Source: Phycisphaerales bacterium (GTDB lineage Bacteria; Planctomycetota; Phycisphaerae; Phycisphaerales; UBA1924). Taken from it: 47,588 nt of DNA. This document shows, in pieces, positions 41,725 to 47,588 of the stretch. The stretch is taken from positions 1 to 47,588 of the forward strand of contig RECZ01000069.1 of the NCBI GenBank assembly GCA_007693765.1, given 5' to 3'. Positions within the stretch are counted from its first letter, which is position 1. The number at the start of each line of letters is the position of its first letter. The position numbers were made by a program, and so were the translations under genes. The notes beneath the pieces were generated by a model, which saw only the letters and a list, made by a program, of their open reading frames with translations, searched no databases and had not been told where the DNA came from.

Positions 41725-42656
41725 CGAGCGCGCTCGTCGACGTATACGAGTGCGCCGTGGATCTCGACGCGCCGGGCGCCGGCGTCGATGCGTCCCGTGG
41801 CGCCGTTGGCGAGGTGGGCGAGGCGTTCGAGCTTCTGCACGGTGGTCTGTTCGCCGGGCGTCACGGCGCCGGGGGCGGCGCCCCAGACGACGCGCGAGCC
41901 GCGGTCCGTCACGATCGAGAGTCGCCCGTTCCGCCGGTGCTCGGTGACGTCGACGCCCGCGACCTGCTCCCACACCCGCGAGCCCGCGAAGTGATGGCGC
42001 AGCGTGGCCATCAGCGAGAGCGCCGCCTGCACATCGCCGCCGATCCATTCCTCACCGAACGCGAAGGAGCGGCCGTCGCGGGTGGGGGGGCCGAACTCGG
42101 CGCCCATGACGACGCGGTGCGCGGGGCCGGCGCCGCCGACGGGGTAGTCGATCGGCAGCAGCTCGCCGCGCCCGGACACCATGTAGTCGCGTTCACGATG
42201 GCGCACCACCGCGGCCGGCGTGCGCCACTCACCCTCGATTTCGACGACGTTGTCGCGCCCACGCCGGACGGTGGGGGGGTGTACGAACCAGCCTGTTCTG
42301 TGCAACGCCTCGCGGGTGCGCTCGAGCGAGGCCTGATCGAACAGGTTGTCCGAGGCGTTGGCGTGAACGATCTGCGTGAGTTGCCGCTGCGAACTCGCGG
42401 GCAGCCACGTGCCCTCGAAGGGCCCGCCCAGCGCCGGCCAGGCGATGCGCGGCACGGCCGGGGCCTCCTGCCCCGCCATCACCCGCGACTTGAGCGGGCC
42501 GACGCCCAGCGACCAACCGATGAAGATCGCCAGCACCAGCGCCACGAACGCGAAGTTGCCCGCGCGGTGCGCAAGCCGCGACCACTGGATCGGCTCGCGC
42601 GTGCGCTTCGGCTTCGAGCGGGACCGCGACGACGACTTGTTCTTTGTGCGTGCCAC
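41721..42656 (-). CDS. FtsQ/DivIB-like single-pass membrane protein
   Basis: A 311-residue protein with a very basic cytoplasmic tail (about 1-30, TKNKSSSRSRSKPKRTREP), one membrane helix (about 33-52, GNFAFVALVLAIFIGWSLGVG) and a large periplasmic domain. That topology, the size, and position directly after murC-murB-ddl are those of FtsQ/DivIB, which links early and late divisome parts. Sequence similarity is weak: a POTRA-like pattern may be ASLERTREALHRTGWFVHPPTVRRGRDNVVEIEGEWR, where 'L..T.W' and 'R......IE' are reminiscent. The call therefore rests mainly on topology and gene order. The start is GTG 42656, 13 bases after ddl. The next gene overlaps it. Confidence 0.65.
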   Translation of the reverse strand: MARTKNKSSSRSRSKPKRTREPIQWSRLAHRAGNFAFVALVLAIFIGWSLGVGPLKSRVMAGQEAPAVPRIAWPALGGPFEGTWLPASSQRQLTQIVHANASDNLFDQASLERTREALHRTGWFVHPPTVRRGRDNVVEIEGEWRTPAAVVRHRERDYMVSGRGELLPIDYPVGGAGPAHRVVMGAEFGPPTRDGRSFAFGEEWIGGDVQAALSLMATLRHHFAGSRVWEQVAGVDVTEHRRNGRLSIVTDRGSRVVWGAAPGAVTPGEQTTVQKLERLAHLANGATGRIDAGARRVEIHGALVYVDERAR

Positions 42657-42669
42657 GTGTGGTTTGATC

Positions 42670-43611
42670 CTACGCGTTGCGGCCCAGCGCCGCACGCACG
42701 ATGGCGGCGCAGAGGACAGACATCTCCAGCCCCGCCGCCCGCGCCGCCATGGGCACGAGGGAGTGGTCGGTGAAGCCGGGCATGGTGTTGATCTCGAGCA
42801 GCGAGGGCGGACCGCCCGCCTCGGGGACGATGAAATCCGCGCGGGCCACGTGGCGGACGCCCAGCGCCTGTGCGAGTCGGAGGGAGGCGTCGCGGGCCGC
42901 GTCCGCCGCGCCCGGGGGCAGCGGGGGGTCCACGATGTAGCGGGTGTCGTTGCGCACGTACTTGGCCTCGTAGTCGTACAGCCCGTCCTGCGCCGCGATC
43001 TCGATGATCGGCAGCGCCGACCACGCGCCCTCGCGCTGCAGCAGGCCCACCGTGATCTCGCGCCCGGGGAGGAACGATTCGACCATGCACGGGCGCCCGG
43101 CGCCGGAGGACTCTTCGCGGGCGTGGCGCCACGCGCCCTCGTCCTTGCAGACGTGCAGGCCGATGGTCGAGCCCTCGAAGACCGGCTTGAGCACCACCGG
43201 CAGGGCCAGCGGGCAGGCGTGGTCGCGCGGGTTGAAGGCGCACGCCTCGCCCGTCGCGATCCCGAGCCGCGCCGCGACGAGTTTCGTCGCCATTTTGTCC
43301 ATCGCGCGTCGCGCCGCCCGGGGCCTCGACCCGACGTACGGGCGCCCGTCGCGCTCCAGCACGTCCTGCAGCGGCCCGCCCTCGCCGAAGGGGCCGTGCA
43401 GCAGGGGCCACACCACATCGGCGGGGATCGCGCGCAGGGCGCCGGCCATGTCGTCGAGGGGACGCTGGGCGAACTCCGGCGCGAGCGTCTCCTCGCGGAC
43501 CTCGAACTCGTTGGCGTCGCGGAGCGCCTGCGCCACCGCCGCGCCGCCGCGCAGGCTGACCTCGCGCTCCGCGTCGGGGCCGCCGCTCAAGACCAGCACG
43601 CGCAGGGGCAT
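42670..43611 (-). CDS. ddl: D-alanine-D-alanine ligase
   Basis: A 313-residue ATP-grasp enzyme that makes the D-Ala-D-Ala dipeptide for peptidoglycan. It has VLVLSGGPDAEREVSLRGGAAVAQAL (the first D-Ala site glutamate), WPLLHGPFGEGGPLQDVLERDGRPYVGS, VVLKPVFEGSTIGLHV and PIIEI. The magnesium-binding end ARADFIVPEAGGPPSLLEINTMPGFTDHSLVP is also present. Its start overlaps the murB stop by one base (TGATG at 43609-43613). It lies third in murC-murB-ddl-ftsQ-like. The residue following the YEAKY segment in the omega loop is as in ordinary Ddl, so D-Ala-D-Lac activity is not suggested. Confidence 0.95.
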   Translation of the reverse strand: MPLRVLVLSGGPDAEREVSLRGGAAVAQALRDANEFEVREETLAPEFAQRPLDDMAGALRAIPADVVWPLLHGPFGEGGPLQDVLERDGRPYVGSRPRAARRAMDKMATKLVAARLGIATGEACAFNPRDHACPLALPVVLKPVFEGSTIGLHVCKDEGAWRHAREESSGAGRPCMVESFLPGREITVGLLQREGAWSALPIIEIAAQDGLYDYEAKYVRNDTRYIVDPPLPPGAADAARDASLRLAQALGVRHVARADFIVPEAGGPPSLLEINTMPGFTDHSLVPMAARAAGLEMSVLCAAIVRAALGRNA

Positions 43612-44546
43612 CACGGCTTCGCCTCTGCGAGGGGGTCGTCGCCCGGTTGGTCGGCGCGACGCCAGATCGCGACCTCGGGCTCGAGGGTCACCCCGGCGTG
43701 ATCGAGCACCCGCGCGCGCACGCGGCGCATCAGCGCGACGACGTCGCGCGCCGTGCAGGCGCCGGGTGCGGTGTCCACCACGATGAAGTTCGCGTGCACA
43801 TCGCTCACCCGCGCCCCGCCCACGCGCTCGCCCTTGCACCCGGCCCTGTCGATGAGCATCCCGGCGCTGACGCGCTCGCCCGTGGGCAGCGTGGGGTTCT
43901 TGAACGCGCACCCGGCGCTGCGCTCGCCCATCGGCTGCGAGCCCTTCTTGTACGACATGACCTCCTTCATGCGCGACCGCAACGCCGCGGCGTCTTCGGC
44001 AGGGGTCAGACGCAGGTCCGCCTCGACCACGATCAGGTCGCGCAGCCCGGAGGACCGGTAGCCGAAGGGGATCTCGTCGCGCGTGCGCACGATCTCCTCA
44101 CCGTCGAGCGTCAGCGCGCGCACGCGTTCGACGGCCTGCGCGATCTCCCCGAACGCGCCCCCGGCGTTCATGACGATGGCCCCTCCGAGGCTCGCGGGCA
44201 CGCCCGCCAGCCCTTCCAGCCCGGACAGCCCATCGCGCACCGTGTCCACGATCAGACGCGGCAGGTTCGCGCCGGCGCCGACGCGCAGGAGCCCGGGGTC
44301 GTTCGGGTCGGGGCGTTCGACCCGGCGCAGGTTCTCGAGGGAGACGACCAGCCCGTCCACGCCGTCGTCGTCCACGAGCATGTTGGCGCCGTCGCCCAGC
44401 ACGCGCACGCGGTCGAACCGGCGCAGCAGGGCCCGCAGTTCTTCGACGCTCCTGGGCCTCGCCAGCGCGTCAGCGCGCCCGCCCACGCCGAACCACGTGG
44501 GGATCGGGGCGTCGGTCTCGATGGCGGGGTCGTGCGCGACGGACAT
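43611..44546 (-). CDS. murB: UDP-N-acetylenolpyruvoylglucosamine reductase
   Basis: A 311-residue FAD enzyme that reduces UDP-GlcNAc-enolpyruvate to UDP-MurNAc. Motifs: WFGVGGRADALARP (FAD-binding N-terminus), LGDGANMLVDDDGVDGLVV, GLEGLAGVPASLGGAIVMNAGGAFGEIA, the substrate arginine in PFGYRSSGL, SAGCAFKNP, and LEPEVAIW with the catalytic glutamate. The proton-donor position, serine in E. coli MurB, is cysteine here (AGCAFKNP), a substitution known in type II MurB. ATG 44546 is chosen; the open frame continues into the murC end but begins no recognisable domain. One-base overlap with ddl. Confidence 0.94.
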   Translation of the reverse strand: MSVAHDPAIETDAPIPTWFGVGGRADALARPRSVEELRALLRRFDRVRVLGDGANMLVDDDGVDGLVVSLENLRRVERPDPNDPGLLRVGAGANLPRLIVDTVRDGLSGLEGLAGVPASLGGAIVMNAGGAFGEIAQAVERVRALTLDGEEIVRTRDEIPFGYRSSGLRDLIVVEADLRLTPAEDAAALRSRMKEVMSYKKGSQPMGERSAGCAFKNPTLPTGERVSAGMLIDRAGCKGERVGGARVSDVHANFIVVDTAPGACTARDVVALMRRVRARVLDHAGVTLEPEVAIWRRADQPGDDPLAEAKP

Positions 44547-44590
44547 TTCCGGTTCAGGCCCTCTCTCGGCGCGCGCAGGGCGCGCGGCGT

Positions 44591-46087
44591 TCACGCCCCG
44601 GCGCGCAGGTAGCCGTGCGCGACCTGCCACACCGGCCCGGCGCCCATGACGACCAGCATGTCGCCCGGGCGGCAGATGATCTCGAGTTGTTCAATAATCG
44701 CCTCGAAGGGGTACAGGTGCATCGCCTGCACGCCCCGCGTGCGCAGCCGGTCCACGAGGTCCGCAGCGCTGACGCGCGTCTTCTCCGCCTCCGAGTCGCG
44801 CACGAAATAGATGTGCGGCACGACCACCACGTCCGCCTGCGAGAACGCCTGGGCGAACTCCTCGAGGAAGAACCGCGTGCGGCTGTGCTGGTGGGGCTGG
44901 AACACGCACACCAGGCGCCCGCCCCGGTCGTGCGGGCGCTCGAAGTCCCGCAGCGCCCGCAGGGTCGCGTCGATCTCGGTGGGGTGGTGCCCGTAGTCGT
45001 CGTACACCCGCACGCCCTTGCGCTCGCCCACGAACTGCACGCGCCGGTCCACGCCGCGGAAGTCGCTCAGGGCGTCGGACACGCGCTGCGCGTCGGCGCC
45101 GAGCGTCAGGGCGAGCGCGGCGGCGAAGGCGGAGTTCGTCGCCATGTGCTCGCCGGGCAGGTGCATCGTCCACGACGCGGCCTCGTCGCGCCCCCGCGCC
45201 AGCGTGACGCGGCGCGTGGCCTGGTCGTATTCCACAACCCAGTCGGCGCCGGGCGAGTAGCCGATCGTCTCCACGTCGCACAGCGCGCCCGCCGCGACCT
45301 CGCGCCGGTGGGCGCCGTCGTGCCCGATGAGCAGCCGCCCGCCGTCGCGCGACTCGGGCAGAAGCTCCGCGAACTCCCGGAACGCCTGCACGACGGCGTC
45401 GAGCGATCCGTAGACATCGAGGTGATCCGCCTCGACCGCGCTGATGGAGGCGACGGTCGGGCGCAGGTTGTGGAACGAGCGGTTGAACTCGCACGCCTCC
45501 GCCACCAGCACGCCCGGCTTGCCCGTCAGCGTGCCTTCGGGGATGCGCTCCGACCCCAGCCGGAACCCCGTGGGCGTGCGCCCATCTGCGCTGAGCTGGG
45601 CGCACGTCGCGCCCACGATCACCGTCGGGTCCAGGCCCGCCCCCGTCAGAGCGACGCCCAGCATCGCGGCGGTGGTCGATTTGCCGTGCGTGCCGGCGAT
45701 GGCCACGCCCGTGCGCCCGAGCATGCACCGCCCCAGCGCCTCGGCGTAGGTGTAGACGGGCAGGCCGCGCTCGACGGCGCGGACCAACTGCGGGTTGTCG
45801 GGCTTGATCGCGGCGGAGGCGATGACGAGGTCGCACGCGTCGGGCAGCCGCCCGGAGGTCTGGTCGTGGTCGATGGCGACGCCCTCGCTCGTCAGCGCCC
45901 GCGTGACGTCGGAGGGGGTGACGTCCGACCCGGAGACGTCGGCGCCGCGGCCCTTGAGCATGCGCGCCAGGCCCGACATCCCGCACCCGCCGGCGCCGAT
46001 GAGATAGCAACGCTTGGCGCGCACCTCGAAGGTCTCATCCATGGGGGCGCGGTCGCGGGCGTGCGCATCGGTCGGGGCGTCGAGCAT
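44591..46087 (-). CDS. murC: UDP-N-acetylmuramate-L-alanine ligase
   Basis: A 498-residue Mur ligase that adds L-Ala to UDP-MurNAc. It has the Rossmann-like CYLIGAGGCGMSGLARML, the ATP loop GTHGKSTTAAMLG, LVAEACEFNRSFHNLRPTVASISAVEADHLDVYGS, RVQFVGERKGVRVYDDYGHHPTEIDATLRAL and FQPHQHSRTRFFLEEFAQAF. ATG 46087 is used; MDETFEV at 46042 is an alternative start, as the first 16 residues are not conserved. It heads the minus-strand run murC-murB-ddl-ftsQ-like-membrane protein and is divergent from the Nudix gene. A weak TACGCT hexamer lies six bases before the start. Confidence 0.95.
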   Translation of the reverse strand: MLDAPTDAHARDRAPMDETFEVRAKRCYLIGAGGCGMSGLARMLKGRGADVSGSDVTPSDVTRALTSEGVAIDHDQTSGRLPDACDLVIASAAIKPDNPQLVRAVERGLPVYTYAEALGRCMLGRTGVAIAGTHGKSTTAAMLGVALTGAGLDPTVIVGATCAQLSADGRTPTGFRLGSERIPEGTLTGKPGVLVAEACEFNRSFHNLRPTVASISAVEADHLDVYGSLDAVVQAFREFAELLPESRDGGRLLIGHDGAHRREVAAGALCDVETIGYSPGADWVVEYDQATRRVTLARGRDEAASWTMHLPGEHMATNSAFAAALALTLGADAQRVSDALSDFRGVDRRVQFVGERKGVRVYDDYGHHPTEIDATLRALRDFERPHDRGGRLVCVFQPHQHSRTRFFLEEFAQAFSQADVVVVPHIYFVRDSEAEKTRVSAADLVDRLRTRGVQAMHLYPFEAIIEQLEIICRPGDMLVVMGAGPVWQVAHGYLRAGA

Positions 46088-46183
46088 AGATACAGCGTAA
46101 TCGGCGACCCCCCGCCGGTCGCGGGAGATTTCGGATTGTTCGGCGCGTCGCCCGCCGCCGCTCCCGGCTAAGGTGTGCGACCG

Positions 46184-46681
46184 ATGGACGCCCAACCCCT
46201 CCCGTACAAGGTGGCCGTGCTCTGCGACCTGCGCGACGAACGCGGGCGCATCCTCCTCCTGCGCCGCAACAAGGCCCCCAACCAGGGCCTGTGCTCGCCC
46301 ATCGGCGGCAAGCTCGAGATGGCGCACGGCGAGAGCCCGGCCCAGTGCGCCCGGCGCGAGATCATGGAGGAGGCGGGCATCGACGTGCCCATCGAGCGGC
46401 TCCGGCTTGGCGGGATGATCTCCGAGCGCGGGTTCGAGGGGCAGGGGCACTGGCTGATCTTCTGGTACCGGGTGGTCGGCCCGGTGCGCGTGGAGGCCAA
46501 GAGCATCCGCGAGGGCGACCTTGAATGGTGGGCCCCGGAGGAGATCGACGCGCTGCCGCTCCCCGAGACCGACCGCAAGGTCATCTGGCCGCTGGCGCGG
46601 AAGCACGCCGAGGGCTTCTTCTCGATCCACATCGACTGCGACGGGCCCGAGATCACTTGGAGCGTCGAACAGGCCGATTGA
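46184..46681 (+). CDS. Nudix hydrolase
   Basis: A 165-residue hydrolase of nucleoside-diphosphate-linked substrates. The Nudix box is GKLEMAHGESPAQCARREIMEEAGID: the E-x7-REUxEExGU part is exact, but the loop between the first glycine and the glutamate is two residues longer than the standard G-x5-E. The N-terminal strand YKVAVLCDLRDERGRILLLRRNKAP and the later GHWLIFWYRVVGPV and DLEWWAPEEIDAL are typical of the 8-oxo-dGTP-diphosphatase-like branch. Substrate cannot be read from the sequence. ATG 46184 is preferred (AAGG ten bases upstream) over GTG 46175. Divergent from murC. Confidence 0.9.
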   Translation: MDAQPLPYKVAVLCDLRDERGRILLLRRNKAPNQGLCSPIGGKLEMAHGESPAQCARREIMEEAGIDVPIERLRLGGMISERGFEGQGHWLIFWYRVVGPVRVEAKSIREGDLEWWAPEEIDALPLPETDRKVIWPLARKHAEGFFSIHIDCDGPEITWSVEQAD

Positions 46682-46695
46682 GGCCGGACGCGTTC

Positions 46696-46701
46696 TATAC
46701 T
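46696..46701 (+). promoter_or_regulatory. Candidate -10 for the nfeD-like gene
   Basis: TATACT seven bases before ATG 46709, with no ribosome binding site between; no -35 at the expected distance. Confidence 0.4.
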
Positions 46702-46708
46702 GCCCCAT

Positions 46709-47588
46709 ATGGCCCGCTTGAACACGCACAGGATGCGAACCCCCAGAGCCACCATCGCCGCCTCACGCACCGGCACGGGCGCCTTTGCGCTCGCGCGTCG
46801 CCTCACGCGTCTCGCGGCCCTGTTCGCCGCGCTGCTGGGCATCGTGGGCGCCTCGGCGCAGGAGCAGGCCCCGGCGGGGCAGTCGCGGTCGATCCCCGCG
46901 GCCCGGCAGGCCGATCACGTCGCCGTCATCACCATCAACGGGCCGATCGATCACATCACCGTCTACAGCATCCAGCGCCGCCTCCGTGCGGCCGAGGCGA
47001 TGGGGGTGGACGCCGTCGTCTTCGAGCTCAACACCCCCGGTGGCGCCGTGGGCGCGACGCTCGAGATCTGCAACATCATCAAGAACTCGCCGATCTCCAA
47101 CACCGTCGCGTGGATCAACACCGACGCGTATTCGGCGGGCACGTTCATCGCCCTCGCCTGCCGCGAGATCGTGACCGCCCAGTACGCCACGATGGGCGAC
47201 GCCGCCCCGGTGATGGGCATCCCCGGCGTTGGCATGATGTCCATGCCGGAGACCGAGCGCCAGAAGCAGCTCGCGCCGCTGATGAGCGAGATCGTCGACT
47301 CCGCCCGCCGCCGCGGCTACGACGAGATGCTGGTGCAGGGGTTCATCACCCTCGGGGTGGAGTTGTGGCTCGTCGAGAACTCCGAAACGGGCGAGCGCGT
47401 GTTCATCACCGAGCCCGAGTTCCGCATGCTCTTCGAGGGCGACCCGCCGCGCACAGCCCCGCGCATGGCCGCGGCGCCCTCCGCGACGCCCGCGCCGGCG
47501 CCCGAGATGCGCCGGGCCCCGCCCCCCCGCGAGGCGTCGCCCGCGGACGGCTCCGGCGACCGGCGCGCCTACGCCCCCGCCGCGCCGG
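46709..47588 (+). CDS. ClpP-class membrane serine protease, NfeD/S49-like (cut by window end)
   Basis: The first 293 residues of a secreted or membrane-bound protease. A signal peptide (about 25-50, LTRLAALFAALLGIVGASAQE) precedes a ClpP/crotonase-fold domain: VAVITINGPIDHITVYSIQRRLRAAEAMGVDAVVFELNTPGGAVGATLEICNII, then the nucleophile region DAYSAGTFIALACREI (Ser in YSAGT) and MGDAAPVMG. This is the pattern of NfeD1b/SppA-like proteases that cut single-pass membrane proteins. The end visible here is a Pro/Ala-rich linker; membrane and OB-fold parts, if any, lie outside. Two starts are possible, ATG 46709 and 46733; the first is favoured by a TATACT seven bases before it. Confidence 0.85.
   Translation, partial: MARLNTHRMRTPRATIAASRTGTGAFALARRLTRLAALFAALLGIVGASAQEQAPAGQSRSIPAARQADHVAVITINGPIDHITVYSIQRRLRAAEAMGVDAVVFELNTPGGAVGATLEICNIIKNSPISNTVAWINTDAYSAGTFIALACREIVTAQYATMGDAAPVMGIPGVGMMSMPETERQKQLAPLMSEIVDSARRRGYDEMLVQGFITLGVELWLVENSETGERVFITEPEFRMLFEGDPPRTAPRMAAAPSATPAPAPEMRRAPPPREASPADGSGDRRAYAPAAP

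Overview
The window is very GC-rich bacterial chromosome with G or C at almost every third codon position. It most resembles a planctomycete, probably of the Phycisphaerae. The pointers are: a CxxC-GYDLSG-type zinc ribbon inside a transporter, a UVR-motif protein of the kind seen in that phylum, a CHASE2-linked Ser/Thr kinase, MqnD of the futalosine menaquinone route, and a murC-murB-ddl-ftsQ-like run that is not followed by ftsA or ftsZ. This assignment is inference from protein character; no rRNA or tRNA gene is visible. I see no prophage, insertion sequence or CRISPR array, so this looks like core chromosome with a few unusual non-coding elements.

Layout. 1-5030: the 5' part of ileS, a DUF2617-like gene, then a divergent HEAT-repeat protein coupled to a small membrane protein. 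5019-7510: an isc operon on the minus strand (iscS-iscU-iscA) with a palindrome at its probable promoter, a heptamer tandem repeat between iscS and iscU, and a terminator past iscA. 7569-13954: a UVR protein, an RpoD-like sigma factor, gcvT, panC, a tandem-ACT protein, mqnD and smpB. 14022-18047: a REC-GGDEF diguanylate cyclase, a membrane histidine kinase and a parvulin lipoprotein. 18107-19600: a membrane-anchored zinc-ribbon/GYF_2-like protein, then a 540-base gene-free stretch whose end looks like an independent structured small RNA. 19661-24981: a CstA transporter with a built-in zinc ribbon, a cyclase-family enzyme, a triplet of REP-like palindromes, an NtrC-type regulator and ruvC. 25057-32097: a MacB/LolD-type ATPase, a STAS protein, gyrA, a multi-pass membrane protein, a DUF4442 protein and a metallo-beta-lactamase fold enzyme. 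32191-38017: ruvB, a GT39-like glycosyltransferase, and a membrane kinase with a periplasmic CHASE2 domain coupled to a secreted protein, preceded by an ECF-sigma-like promoter. 38028-46087: an S9 peptidase, greA, a membrane protein, and ftsQ-like, ddl, murB and murC, all on the minus strand. 46184-47588: a Nudix hydrolase and the start of a ClpP-class (NfeD/S49-like) protease cut by the window edge.

How they work together. IscS, IscU and the A-type carrier form a minimal Fe-S assembly line. The histidine kinase and the REC-GGDEF protein very likely make a phosphorelay that ends in c-di-GMP. MurC, MurB and Ddl are consecutive peptidoglycan-precursor enzymes, followed by an FtsQ-like divisome protein. 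RuvB and RuvC belong to one Holliday-junction resolvasome but sit about 7 kb apart. Several genes (mqnD, the parvulin gene, ruvC, the ABC gene, ruvB, the nfeD-like gene) have a -10-like hexamer only 6-8 bases before the start codon, which suggests leaderless mRNAs.

The best candidates for something undescribed are the four-hairpin RNA at 19440-19600, the inverted/direct palindrome cluster at 22856-23013, and the ECF-promoter / CHASE2-kinase / secreted-protein module at 34962-38017.
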